This document shows positions 1 through 8,640 of a DNA stretch of 64,000 bases, piece by piece (position 1 is the stretch's first letter; each line of letters begins with the position of its first letter). A program made the translations under genes and the position numbers. The stretch lies in NCBI RefSeq assembly GCF_042687825.1, contig NZ_JBHUQE010000012.1, forward strand, positions 1 to 64,000, read 5' to 3'. This DNA is from Sedimentitalea sp042687825 (GTDB lineage: Bacteria; Pseudomonadota; Alphaproteobacteria; Rhodobacterales; Rhodobacteraceae). A model generated the notes under the pieces. That model saw only the letters and a list, made by a program, of their open reading frames with translations. It was not told where the DNA came from and ran no database searches.

Positions 1-145
1 AGCAGTCAGACCGGACGCTTACCAATGTCCCGCCAAGGCGTAGGGTCAGGCCCTCGGTGGGAAGGGGTCATGGGGGAAGTTGTGACCTTGCCAGTGTAGA
101 GATGGCCCCTCGGAAAAATCTTACTGTTTAGCTTGATCCGTCGCC

Positions 146-940
146 TCAGCATTCCTCAAAGTTGCTTGCCAGACATTCCTGAGCGCGTTGCTGTGCTTCG
201 ATGATTGCGGCAGGCGTCATCAGTCCTTCAAGAATACCACGCATCTCCATAGCTGCTGAGTTGCCCGACATGCTCGCCAAGTTTGCCCACATGTGCGCAG
301 TGTTAAAGTCTTGCGGAACACCCCAGCCGTGCCGGTGAAGCGCTGCCAAACTAAACTGTGCGCCCTCAATCCCGTTTCTGGCAGCTAATATGAACCAGTG
401 CGCAGCTTGACGATAATCTTGCTCGACGCCTTCACCATGAAAGTAGAGGCGTCCAAGTGCCTCCTGAGCCTCTGCAACACCATTTTCACCAGCAAGCAAA
501 AGCCAATGAGCAGCCTCGGCATGGTCTTGAGTAACGCCTTCGCCGTGTAGATAAAGACTGCCGAGGATATACTGCGCAACGCCATCGCCGTTTTCGGCAG
601 GGTAGCGCGACCATCTTGCGGCCCGTTCGTAGTCCTGCGCAACTCCCTGTCCAAGGTAATACATCATGCCGAGCAGACCTGAGTGGCTTTCATCTTGTTC
701 GGCAGCTTGCAGCATCCAATACGCGGCCTGCGCATAGTCCTGACCTACCCCACGACCCTCATAAAACATCATTCCAAGAAGGCTTTGCGCAAGCGGGTTT
801 CCGCCCTCCGCATGTGGTCGCAGATGCTCGTAAGCTGTCTCGAAATCGCCCGCCTCGTAAGCATCAAGACCATGGTGCAGCGTCTCCGCTTGAACAGGGA
901 AGGCGAGTGATACAAAGGCAGCCAAAAGGATATTGCGCAT
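146..940 (-). CDS. Secreted Sel1-repeat protein
   Basis: The product has 264 residues. An N-terminal signal peptide (about residues 1-18, ending VQA) is followed by five Sel1-like repeats of about 36 residues, recognisable by the recurring LGxxYxxGxGVxQDYxxAAxW pattern between about residues 48 and 230, and a C-terminal tail with two cysteines. Sel1 repeats form alpha-solenoids that bind other proteins, so a periplasmic scaffold or adaptor role is likely; no enzymatic motif is visible. The gene starts two bases after the stop codon of the upstream integrase on the same strand, so it is probably co-transcribed with it and is cargo of the integrated element. Exact function unknown. Confidence 0.85.
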   Translation of the reverse strand: MRNILLAAFVSLAFPVQAETLHHGLDAYEAGDFETAYEHLRPHAEGGNPLAQSLLGMMFYEGRGVGQDYAQAAYWMLQAAEQDESHSGLLGMMYYLGQGVAQDYERAARWSRYPAENGDGVAQYILGSLYLHGEGVTQDHAEAAHWLLLAGENGVAEAQEALGRLYFHGEGVEQDYRQAAHWFILAARNGIEGAQFSLAALHRHGWGVPQDFNTAHMWANLASMSGNSAAMEMRGILEGLMTPAAIIEAQQRAQECLASNFEEC

Positions 941-942
941 CG

Positions 943-2523
943 TTAAACCTCGAACTTCTCAAGGGCTTCGTGCTTCTGTGCCAGCGTGTGCCCTTCCTTG
1001 AAATAGACCTGTTGTGCCACGCCTTGGCGTTCGTGGCCCACAATCTCCTGAAACAGTGGTTCCGGCACACCTGCCTGTGCAAGCCGCGTGACCATCGTGT
1101 GTCGCAAGCTGTGGAACACCAGCCCGCTTTCCTTCATGCCCAGCCCCGGCAAGAACACGTTGTTGAACCAGCGGCCCAGATTGCGGCCATAGCCTTCCTT
1201 GGCGTTGTAGGAGAGGGACAGGAACAGGCGTTGCCCCTTGGGCTTGGCCGCAACCCAATCGAGGAAGCCCAGCCGGATCAGTTCCGAGTGCACAGGCACA
1301 CGGCGCTTGGCGGCAGGGGTCTTGAGGCTCTTGTTCGGCCCGTCCCCGTTGATGTCGAGATACCAGATACCGCCCTCGTGTCGAATGTCGGCAACGTCAA
1401 GCTGAGCAACCTCGCGCAGTCTTGCGCCCGTGTATAGGCCCAGAAGCGCACCCCACTTGTAATCGTCCTTCTTCACCAGCCCGGAAGGCTTGCCCGTCAA
1501 CGCGGCATGTAGTTTGCCGGTCTGGTCCGGCGTGTAGGCTTTGCGGCCTTCATCGGAATGTTTGGCTTTGGCGACTTTCATCCCGTTGAACAGCTTAACG
1601 TCCGAATGGCCATGACGTTCAGCCCAATCCCAGAAGCGTCGAAACGTGTCGATGTAGCTGCTGACGGTCTTGGCGCTGATCTTCTTGAGGCCGGGGAAGG
1701 CTATCGCTTCCTGCAAGGTCAGGTCGCGCGTTTCGCGTTTGGTGTTGCGGTTCACAGGAAGGGCCTGCACCAGCTTCTTCATCTCGGTGGCGTCTTGGCG
1801 GGTGACTGTGGCCAAGGCCCGATCTTGCCCGAAATGCTCCACCAGCAATGCGAGGTAGGAACGGGCCTTGTTCTGCATCGCAGGCGACCATTGCGGCGAA
1901 TGCTCGGACATGAAATCCTCTATCGCCGCGCCCAGAGCCACGGAGCGGGCCTGTGTTGGCCTTGGCGCTGTCTGGGCAAGTTCGGTGAAGGAATAACCTT
2001 CAAGGCCCTCAGCGGCGCTCAGGATGGCTTTGATCTGGTCCCGGCGGGCCTTGCGCATCTCTTGACGCAGGGACGGGCCATTTTCGGCCCACTGAGCCTC
2101 TGTGAGGCCCGCTGAGGCGCGGAAGCTGTCCAAGGGGCCAGCATCAAGGTAAAGGTCCGACAGGTCGTCAAAGCCGCCTATGGCGTCCTCGTGGACGTCC
2201 AACTCTTGGCGAAGGGCTTCAAGAGACCGATCCGGCAGGCCGGTGTCGTTCAACCGTTCCACATACCGATCCAGCGAAGCCGCGAAGTAGCTTCGCACTA
2301 TGTCCCGCATCTCGTCTTGTCTGAGCCTTGCCAATGTCTTGTTCTCGCGTACCAATCTGCCACAGGATGCAAGATGACGGGCCAAATCGCCAGCCCGATC
2401 TGGACACTTGGTACGTAAGGATATCCTGACCGTGCGGCGCGTGTTTCCCTCAGCCCGAGGGAGGGGCCAGCGGAAGTAGTAAACCCCATGCCGTGAGGGT
2501 GACAGATAGGCAGACAGTTTCAT
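943..2523 (-). CDS. Tyrosine-type site-specific recombinase (integrase)
   Basis: This 526-residue phage/island-type integrase catalyses recombination between attachment sites. The N-terminus (SPSRHGVYYFRWPLP) looks like the DUF6538-type domain of such integrases, followed by a core-binding region and a C-terminal catalytic domain. Visible catalytic residues are Arg368 (in GARLREV), His471-x-x-Arg474 (HSLRHT), His497 (VGHE) and the nucleophile Tyr507. An in-frame ATG at 2562 would add 13 residues, but the start at 2523 has a GGAG eight bases upstream and matches the family N-terminus. The gene points away from the 3' end of tRNA-Ser 66 bp upstream, the usual arrangement for an element inserted in a tRNA gene. 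The reading frame is intact and probably active. Confidence 0.93.
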   Translation of the reverse strand: MKLSAYLSPSRHGVYYFRWPLPRAEGNTRRTVRISLRTKCPDRAGDLARHLASCGRLVRENKTLARLRQDEMRDIVRSYFAASLDRYVERLNDTGLPDRSLEALRQELDVHEDAIGGFDDLSDLYLDAGPLDSFRASAGLTEAQWAENGPSLRQEMRKARRDQIKAILSAAEGLEGYSFTELAQTAPRPTQARSVALGAAIEDFMSEHSPQWSPAMQNKARSYLALLVEHFGQDRALATVTRQDATEMKKLVQALPVNRNTKRETRDLTLQEAIAFPGLKKISAKTVSSYIDTFRRFWDWAERHGHSDVKLFNGMKVAKAKHSDEGRKAYTPDQTGKLHAALTGKPSGLVKKDDYKWGALLGLYTGARLREVAQLDVADIRHEGGIWYLDINGDGPNKSLKTPAAKRRVPVHSELIRLGFLDWVAAKPKGQRLFLSLSYNAKEGYGRNLGRWFNNVFLPGLGMKESGLVFHSLRHTMVTRLAQAGVPEPLFQEIVGHERQGVAQQVYFKEGHTLAQKHEALEKFEV

Positions 2524-2589
2524 GGACTTGTGCTCCACTTTGTGTCGCACTTGCCTGCCCAACTCTCAAGTCATTGATCTATATGTAAA

Positions 2590-2679
2590 TGGCGGAGAGA
2601 CAGGGATTCGAACCCTGGGTGGGCTTGCACCCACAACGGTTTTCGAGACCGCCCCGTTCGACCACTCCGGCACCTCTCC
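2590..2679 (-). tRNA. tRNA-Ser(CGA)
   Basis: This 90-nt class II tRNA folds on the minus strand. It has a 7-bp acceptor stem (GGAGAGG with TCTCTCC), a D arm (CCG/CGG), an anticodon loop CTCGAAA with anticodon CGA (reads UCG), a long variable arm with stem TGGG/CCCA, a T arm with GTTCGAATC, discriminator G and an encoded CCA (2590-2592). The 3' end faces the integrase gene and is the likely attachment site of the element to the left. Confidence 0.97.
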
Positions 2680-2800
2680 GCGGGGGTCTGGGCCTTGCGT
2701 TTAGTCGGGAATGGCGGGGCTGGCAAGGGCCGTTTTAGGCATTGTTGTCCATGTTGCGGTTTTCGATTGCCCAGGCCTGCAAATGGCTTAGGATCTGTGC

Positions 2801-3655
2801 ATGACGTTGGCCATGCTCACCTGTCGGCGCATCGGGATCGGTCTGGCGATACTGATGCTATGCTGTGCTGCCCTGACCGGATCGCCCGCGCGGGCTGCGG
2901 ACCGGGAGCGGATACTGGCGTTTCTGGACGTGACCGGCTTTGACGTTGCGTTGGACAGCATCGCGCTGTCGACCCGGTCGGTGCCGCGCATGCTGGGGGT
3001 CGAGGCCGATGATTTCGGCGCCGAATGGGACCGTGTATGCAACGAGGTCTTTGCCGCCGGATTGATGCGGTCGATGGCGCTGGACATTCTGGAACAGACC
3101 CTGACCGACACGCTGCTGCGCCACGCGGCGGATTTTTACGCCTCGGATCTGGGCCGGCGCCTGGTGGTGGCGGAAAACCAGTCGCACATGGTCGAGGATG
3201 ACGACGCCAAGCAGGCCGAGGGCACCCGTATCGTGGCCGAACTGGTCGCCGACGGAAACGCGCGGCTGGAATTGCTGAAACGGATGAACCGGGCCATCGA
3301 CGCCGCGGGCACCAGCCTGCATGCGCTGCAGCAGATCCAGATGCGTTTCTTGCTGGCCGCCAGCGCCGCCGGCGTGGTCGAGCTGCAGATGGATGCCGAG
3401 GAATTGCAGGCGATGTTCAAGGCGCAGGAAGGCGAGTTGCGGCGGCTGCTGCAGGCCTCGGCGCTGGCCGGTGCAGCCTATACCTATCGCGACTTTTCCG
3501 ACGCCGATCTGACCGCCTATGTCCAGGCGCTGGAACAGCCCGAGATGATGCAGGTCTATGAATTGCTGAACGCGGTGCAATACGAGATCACGGCCGACCG
3601 GCTGGAAGCACTGGCGGCCCGGATGGCCGATCTGCATCCCGGCCAGGACATCTGA
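2801..3655 (+). CDS. Exported DUF2059-like protein (first of a tandem pair)
   Basis: The product has 284 residues, with an N-terminal signal sequence (hydrophobic segment about residues 10-30, cleavage near ARA-AD). The rest is predicted all-alpha, with the motif AADFYASDLGRRLV typical of DUF2059-type periplasmic proteins, whose function is unknown. The start at 2801 is supported by AGGA seven bases upstream. The next gene, a distant paralogue, begins two bases after its stop, so the two form an operon. No catalytic residues are evident. Confidence 0.8.
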   Translation: MTLAMLTCRRIGIGLAILMLCCAALTGSPARAADRERILAFLDVTGFDVALDSIALSTRSVPRMLGVEADDFGAEWDRVCNEVFAAGLMRSMALDILEQTLTDTLLRHAADFYASDLGRRLVVAENQSHMVEDDDAKQAEGTRIVAELVADGNARLELLKRMNRAIDAAGTSLHALQQIQMRFLLAASAAGVVELQMDAEELQAMFKAQEGELRRLLQASALAGAAYTYRDFSDADLTAYVQALEQPEMMQVYELLNAVQYEITADRLEALAARMADLHPGQDI

Positions 3656-3657
3656 GA

Positions 3658-4473
3658 ATGGCGATCCGCATCTTTCGGCTGTTGCTGGCCATCCTGATCC
3701 TGACGATGTCGCCGGCGCTGGCGGAAAACCAGGCGGACCGGCTGGCCCAGGTGCTGCGGATCTCGGAAGTGATGGCGATCATGCGCGACGAGGGCGTGCG
3801 CTATGGTCAGGATCTGGATGCCGACATGCTGGGCGGCGAGGGCGGGGCCTATTTCAAGCAGCGGATCGCGGAAATTCATGATCCGGCCGCGATGGAAGCG
3901 GTGATGCGCCGATCACTGGCCCAGGACATGCAGGCCGACGAGATCGCCGCCTCGATCCGCTTTTTTGACACTGAACTGGGTCAGCGCATCCTGGCGCTGG
4001 AAAATGCCGGGCGCGTGGCGCTGTCCGACCCCCAGGTCGATGACATCGCCCGCAGCGCCTATGAAGGGCTGAAAGGCAGCGACGACGCGCGTCTGGCGGC
4101 GGTGTCGCGGTTCGTTCGCACCAATGATCTGATCGAACGCAACGTCGCCTCGGCGCTGGCCTCGAACTATCAGTTCTATCGCGGCCTGCAGGCGGGCAGC
4201 GACGGGCATCGCGGGTTTGACATCATGTCCGAGGTCTGGGCCCAGGAGCCGGCGGTGCGCGAGGACACCGAAGCCTGGGTTTACGGGTTTCTGCTGATGG
4301 CCTATCGGCCGCTGCAGGCGGATGAGCTGGACGCCTATATCGCCTTTTCCGGCTCGCCGGCGGGGCAGGCGCTGAACACGGCGCTTTTCAACGGGTTCGA
4401 GCGTATGTACCGCTCGATTTCCTATCAACTGGGCCTGGCGGTGGCGCGGGCCCTTGCGGCCCGGGACATTTGA
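3658..4473 (+). CDS. Exported DUF2059-like protein (second of a tandem pair)
   Basis: The 271-residue product has a signal peptide (about residues 1-22, ending ALA) and a helical body. The motif SIRFFDTELGQRIL matches the DUF2059-like signature of its upstream neighbour, and a similar segment near the C-terminus (YIAFSGSPAGQAL) suggests two copies of the domain within the protein. It follows the first gene by two bases, and the pair probably arose by duplication. The function is unknown; a periplasmic location is inferred from the signal peptide. Confidence 0.8.
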   Translation: MAIRIFRLLLAILILTMSPALAENQADRLAQVLRISEVMAIMRDEGVRYGQDLDADMLGGEGGAYFKQRIAEIHDPAAMEAVMRRSLAQDMQADEIAASIRFFDTELGQRILALENAGRVALSDPQVDDIARSAYEGLKGSDDARLAAVSRFVRTNDLIERNVASALASNYQFYRGLQAGSDGHRGFDIMSEVWAQEPAVREDTEAWVYGFLLMAYRPLQADELDAYIAFSGSPAGQALNTALFNGFERMYRSISYQLGLAVARALAARDI

Positions 4474-4485
4474 TCGCGAAACCGG

Positions 4486-4514
4486 TTGACAGACGCGCCG
4501 GTTCCGCACATAAG
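4486..4514 (+). promoter_or_regulatory. Predicted sigma-70 promoter of rplU-rpmA
   Basis: A perfect -35 hexamer TTGACA (4486-4491) lies 17 bases before a -10-like CATAAG (4509-4514), placing the start of transcription near 4521 and leaving a leader of about 140 nt before rplU. Confidence 0.7.
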
Positions 4515-4661
4515 CCCGCATCCCGGCCCGATCTTTCGCGCCGGGTTTGTGTATCATATCGTCCGAAAGCGGGCGCGCAGTTCGAGGTGGCCCGGGGCAA
4601 ACGGGCCGAAACGCCCGGCCGGTCGGGGACCACAGAACGCGGCAGGAAAAGGAAAAGACGC

Positions 4662-5300
4662 ATGTTCGCGGTCCTCAAGACCGGTGGCAAGCAGTACAAG
4701 GTTCAGTCCGGAGACATGCTCCGGGTCGAGAAACTGGCTGCCGACGCTGGCGAAACTGTACAATTCAACGATATTCTGATGCTGGGCGGCGACACCACCG
4801 TTGTCGGCGCGCCGCTGATCCAAGGCGCGGGCGTTCAGGCCGAAGTGATCGACCAGATCAAGGGCGAAAAGGTCATCCATTTCGTCAAGCGCCGTCGCAA
4901 GCATTCCAGCCAGCGCACCAAGGGCCATCGCCAGAAGCTGACCCTGATCAAGGTGACCGACATTCTGGCCGAGGGCGCCGACAAGACCGGTGTCAAGGCC
5001 GCTGTCGGAGCCGGTTCGGTTGCTGCCGCTGCTGCTGCCGCAGCCCCGACCAAGAAACCCGCGAAAAAGGCCGCAGCGACCAAGACCGAGGCGCCCACCG
5101 GTGCCGACGATCTGAAAAAGCTGTCCGGCGTCGGACCGGCGCTCGAGAAAAAGCTGCTGGATGCCGGCGTCACCACGTTCGCGCAGATCGCGGCATGGAC
5201 GGATGCCGATATCGCTGCTATGGACGAGCAACTGTCGTTCAAGGGCCGGATCGAGCGTGAAGGCTGGGTCGAACAGGCCAAAGAACTGGCCAAGGGCTAA
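4662..5300 (+). CDS. rplU: 50S ribosomal protein L21 with C-terminal extension
   Basis: The 212-residue product contains a normal L21 core in residues 1-103 (start MFAVLKTGGKQY, then FVKRRRKHSSQRTKGHRQ), a 23S rRNA-binding protein of the large subunit. The protein is about twice the usual length. An Ala/Lys-rich linker is followed by a helix-hairpin-helix-like domain (DDLKKLSGVGPALEKKLLDAG to the end), an extension common in alphaproteobacteria. The open frame continues upstream to 4470, but ATG 4662 is preceded by GGAAAAGGAAAAG and matches the family start. It is followed 11 bp later by rpmA, the usual pair. Confidence 0.97.
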   Translation: MFAVLKTGGKQYKVQSGDMLRVEKLAADAGETVQFNDILMLGGDTTVVGAPLIQGAGVQAEVIDQIKGEKVIHFVKRRRKHSSQRTKGHRQKLTLIKVTDILAEGADKTGVKAAVGAGSVAAAAAAAAPTKKPAKKAAATKTEAPTGADDLKKLSGVGPALEKKLLDAGVTTFAQIAAWTDADIAAMDEQLSFKGRIEREGWVEQAKELAKG

Positions 5301-5311
5301 GGAGAGAAAGC

Positions 5312-5581
5312 ATGGCACATAAGAAAGCAGGCGGTTCCTCCCGTAACGGTCGCGACTCTGACGGTCGCCGCCTCGGCGTCAAGCTATATGGCGGTCAGAC
5401 CGCCATTCCGGGCAATATCATCGTGCGCCAGCGCGGCACCAAGTTCTGGCCGGGTCAGGGCGTCGGTCTGGGCAAGGATCACACGATCTTTGCCACCGTC
5501 GAAGGCGCCGTGACCTTCCACAAGGGCCTCAAGGGCCGCACTTTCATTTCGGTTCTGCCAATGGCGGAAGCCGCCGAGTAA
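5312..5581 (+). CDS. rpmA: 50S ribosomal protein L27
   Basis: The 89-residue basic protein starts MAHKKAGGSSRNGRDSDGRR and contains the family signature GNIIVRQRGTKFWPG. L27 sits at the peptidyl transferase centre of the large subunit, its N-terminal tail reaching toward the tRNAs. Length and sequence are typical. AAGGAGAG upstream is a strong ribosome binding site. It is co-transcribed with rplU and followed by a predicted terminator. Confidence 0.98.
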   Translation: MAHKKAGGSSRNGRDSDGRRLGVKLYGGQTAIPGNIIVRQRGTKFWPGQGVGLGKDHTIFATVEGAVTFHKGLKGRTFISVLPMAEAAE

Positions 5582-5612
5582 GCCGTTTCCGGAAGTTAAG
5601 CTAAGATTAACG

Positions 5613-5645
5613 GGGATCGGCGACAATCGCCGGTCCCTGTTTCCG
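5613..5645 (+). terminator. Predicted intrinsic terminator after rpmA
   Basis: An 11-bp stem (5613-5623 with 5627-5637, one G-U pair) with a CAA loop is followed by a modest T-rich run (TGTTTCC). Confidence 0.6.
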
Positions 5646-5862
5646 TTTGCCGTCGGAGTCCGCAAAGACGCCGCAGATTGCAGGCGACAGGAGCGGGCGC
5701 GACGCGGGACAAAGGACCCGCACCGACAGCCGGGAACACGTCGCGAGGAGGCGACCGTTCGCGGCTTGCAGGAGCACTGCGACAAACATACCTGATACGG
5801 GCAGCAAGAGGTCCAGCCGTGCTGTGCGTAGAGTTCGTGACTTTCGGAGGAGGAGCAGACCC

Positions 5863-6399
5863 ATGAAATTGGACCCGATCATAAACCAACCCGTGATCGA
5901 GACCCGCCGGTTCGACCTGCGCCCGCTGCGCCGCTCCGACAAGGGGCTGATCGAGATGTGCGGCGGCGACGAGCGGGTCGCCCGCATGACCACGTCGATC
6001 CCGCACCCCTTGCCGCCGGGCGCTGCCGAAGCCCTGGTGGCGCGCGCCATGTCCGACACCCGCGACGAGGATTTCTGGGCCATGGACGGCACCAAATCCG
6101 GCGGTGCCGAATTGATGGGGCTGATTTCGCTGCAGCGGCTGGACCGCAATCAATCCGAGATCGGCTATTGGGTGGCGCCGATCTACTGGAATACCGGCCT
6201 GGCCTCGGATGCTGTCAAGGCGCTGGTCGACGCCAACCCGCTGGGCAATGACACGATGTTTGCCAGCGTCTTTCAGGACAACCCGGCCTCAGCGCGGGTG
6301 TTGATCCATTGCGGTTTCGAGTATCTCGGCGATGCCGAAAGCTTTTCTGTGGCCCGCGACGCCACGGTCCCGACCTGGACCTATAGTCGAAAACTCTGA
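5863..6399 (+). CDS. GNAT-family N-acetyltransferase (RimJ/RimL-like)
   Basis: The 178-residue product begins with a strand typical of RimJ/RimL-type acetyltransferases (VIETRRFDLRPLRRSD) and has the YWVAPIYWNTGLASDAVKAL region that matches motif A for acetyl-CoA binding, then the late VLIHCGFEYLG segment. It transfers acetyl from acetyl-CoA to an amine or a protein N-terminus; the substrate cannot be read from sequence. ATG 5863 was chosen because GGAGGAGGAG lies just upstream. A 280-bp gap separates it from rpmA. obg follows 36 bp after its stop. Confidence 0.88.
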   Translation: MKLDPIINQPVIETRRFDLRPLRRSDKGLIEMCGGDERVARMTTSIPHPLPPGAAEALVARAMSDTRDEDFWAMDGTKSGGAELMGLISLQRLDRNQSEIGYWVAPIYWNTGLASDAVKALVDANPLGNDTMFASVFQDNPASARVLIHCGFEYLGDAESFSVARDATVPTWTYSRKL

Positions 6400-6435
6400 T
6401 TGAGCCCGACCGGGCCCTTGCGCTAGGACACGACC

Positions 6436-7470
6436 ATGAAATTTCTCGATCTCGCAAAGGTCTATGTCCGCTCGGGCGGCGGTGGTGGCGGCAGCGTCAG
6501 TTTTCGGCGCGAGAAATACATCGAATATGGCGGCCCCGATGGCGGCGACGGTGGCGCCGGCGGCTCGGTCTGGGCGGAAACCGTCGACGGGCTGAACACG
6601 CTGATCGATTTTCGCTATCAGCAGCATTTCTTTGCCAGGAACGGCCAGCCCGGCATGGGCAAGCAGCGCACCGGCAAGGATGGCGACGATATCGTGCTGC
6701 GGGTGCCCGTAGGCACCGAGATTCTGGACGAGGATCAGGAAACCGTGATCGCTGATATGACCGAGCTGGGCCAGCGTGTCGAACTGGCGCGTGGCGGCAA
6801 TGGCGGCTTTGGCAACCTGCATTTCAAATCCTCGACCAACCAGGCGCCGCGCCGCGCCAATCCGGGGCAGGAGGGGGTCGAGCGCACCCTGTGGCTGCGC
6901 CTCAAGCTGATCGCCGATGCCGGGCTGCTGGGCCTGCCCAATGCCGGCAAGTCGACCTTTCTGGCAGCCACGTCCAATGCCCGGCCCAAGATTGCCGACT
7001 ATCCCTTTACCACCTTGCACCCCAATCTGGGGGTCGTCGGCGTGGACAATGCCGAATTCGTGATGGCGGACATTCCCGGTCTGATCGCCGGCGCACACGA
7101 GGGACGCGGCATCGGCGACCGGTTTCTGGGCCATGTCGAGCGCTGTTCGGTCCTGCTGCATCTGGTGGATGGCACGTCGCCCAGCATCGCCGAGGATTAC
7201 GACACGATCATCGGCGAATTGCAGGCCTATGGCGGCCATCTGGCCGACAAGCCGCGCGTGACGGCGCTGAACAAGATCGACGCGTTGGACGATGATCAGC
7301 GCGCCGCCGCACGGGCCGCTTTGGAACAGGCGGCCGGCGGGTCGGTTCACATGATATCCGGGGTCAGCGGCGAGGGGTTGGTCGATGTGTTGCGCGCTGT
7401 CAGGGCGCAGATCAAGGCGGACCGGCTGCGTGAAAGACCCGGGGCCGAGGTCGAACCGTGGCGGCCCTGA
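6436..7470 (+). CDS. obg: GTPase Obg (CgtA)
   Basis: The 344-residue product has a glycine-rich Obg fold at residues 1-160 (VRSGGGGGGSVSFRREKYIEYGGPDGGDGG). A GTPase domain follows with G1 GLPNAGKST near residue 165, G3 DIPGLIAGAHEGRGIG and G4 NKID. This essential GTPase acts in late assembly of the 50S subunit and in stress responses. Location next to rplU-rpmA is widely conserved. The stop codon overlaps the beginning of proB by 13 bp, so the two are translationally coupled. Confidence 0.98.
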   Translation: MKFLDLAKVYVRSGGGGGGSVSFRREKYIEYGGPDGGDGGAGGSVWAETVDGLNTLIDFRYQQHFFARNGQPGMGKQRTGKDGDDIVLRVPVGTEILDEDQETVIADMTELGQRVELARGGNGGFGNLHFKSSTNQAPRRANPGQEGVERTLWLRLKLIADAGLLGLPNAGKSTFLAATSNARPKIADYPFTTLHPNLGVVGVDNAEFVMADIPGLIAGAHEGRGIGDRFLGHVERCSVLLHLVDGTSPSIAEDYDTIIGELQAYGGHLADKPRVTALNKIDALDDDQRAAARAALEQAAGGSVHMISGVSGEGLVDVLRAVRAQIKADRLRERPGAEVEPWRP

Positions 7471-8564
7471 CCGACGCCCGCCGACTGGTCGTCAAGATCG
7501 GCTCGGCGCTGCTGGTGGACCGCGCGACCGGCGCGCTGCGGGCTGCCTGGCTGCAATCGCTGGCCGCCGACGTGGCCTGGCTGGCCGGGCAGGGCACCAG
7601 CATCATACTGGTCTCGTCCGGCTCGATCGCGCTGGGGCGCGGGGTTCTGGGCCTGCCGCGCACAGATCTGGCGTTGGAACAATCCCAGGCCGCCGCTGCT
7701 GTTGGCCAGATCCGCCTGGCCCGGGCCTATGAAGAGGCGCTGGCACCGCATGGCATCACCACTGCGCAGGTGCTGGTGACGCTTGAAGACAGTGCCGACC
7801 GCCGGCGCTATCTGAACACCCGCGCCACGCTGGAAACGCTGCTGTCACTGAGCGCGGTGCCGATCGTCAACGAGAACGACACCATCGCCACGGACGAGAT
7901 CCGCTATGGCGACAATGACCGGCTTGCGGCACAGGTTGCGGTCACGGTGGGGGCGGATCAGCTGATCCTGCTGTCGGATGTCGACGGGTTTTATACCGGC
8001 AACCCGGCCAGCGACCCGACTGCAAGCCGATTTGATCGAATCGACCGGATCACGCCCGAGATCGAGGCGATGGCGGGGGATGCCGGCTCGGGCCTGTCCA
8101 AGGGCGGCATGAAGACCAAGCTGATGGCGGCAAAGATGGCCACGGCCGGCGGTTGCGCCATGGCGATCACCGAAGGATCGCCTCTGAACCCGCTGAAAAC
8201 ACTGAATGACGGCGCCGCCGCCACCTGGTTCAGCGCGCAGATGGACCCGCACACGGCGCGCAAGCGCTGGATCGGCGCCATGAAACCGCGTGGCCGCATC
8301 ACCGTCGATGCCGGTGCGGTTCGGGCGTTGCAGTCCGGCAAAAGCCTGCTGCCCGCCGGCGTGGTGCAGGTCAGCGGCGATTTCGGGCGCGGCGACCCGG
8401 TCGAAATCGCCGGACCCGAGGCGCACAAGCTGGGGCAGGGGCTGACCCGCTATACCGCCGCCGAGGCCCGCGCCATTCAGGGCTGCCGGTCCGGCGATAT
8501 CGAGGCGCGGCTGGGCTATCCCGGGCGCGCGGCGCTGATCCATCGCGACGATATGGCGCTTTAG
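7458..8564 (+). CDS. proB: Glutamate 5-kinase
   Basis: The 368-residue product catalyses ATP-dependent phosphorylation of glutamate, the first step of proline synthesis. An amino acid kinase domain covers residues 1-260 (VVKIGSALLVD; SSGSIALGRG; NENDTIATDEIRYGDND; GGMKTKLMAA) and a C-terminal PUA domain follows (GRITVDAGAVRAL). The start codon is GTG, inside the end of obg. proA follows 76 bp downstream, so proB and proA form the proline operon. Confidence 0.97.
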   Translation: MAALTDARRLVVKIGSALLVDRATGALRAAWLQSLAADVAWLAGQGTSIILVSSGSIALGRGVLGLPRTDLALEQSQAAAAVGQIRLARAYEEALAPHGITTAQVLVTLEDSADRRRYLNTRATLETLLSLSAVPIVNENDTIATDEIRYGDNDRLAAQVAVTVGADQLILLSDVDGFYTGNPASDPTASRFDRIDRITPEIEAMAGDAGSGLSKGGMKTKLMAAKMATAGGCAMAITEGSPLNPLKTLNDGAAATWFSAQMDPHTARKRWIGAMKPRGRITVDAGAVRALQSGKSLLPAGVVQVSGDFGRGDPVEIAGPEAHKLGQGLTRYTAAEARAIQGCRSGDIEARLGYPGRAALIHRDDMAL

Positions 8565-8640
8565 GGTGTCTTTCTGATAGGACATATGCAAATCCCACCG
8601 GTGCCGGGCGCGCATCGGTTCAAAAACGGGGGACCCGAGG

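Noticed and set aside
616..1437. A 273-codon open frame on the plus strand across the Sel1 and integrase genes.
   Set aside because: It is antisense to two recognisable genes, has no domain motif or ribosome binding site, and reflects high GC content.
4470..4661. A 64-residue N-terminal extension of L21 in the same frame.
   Set aside because: The region contains the predicted promoter and leader, and ATG 4662 matches the invariant family start.
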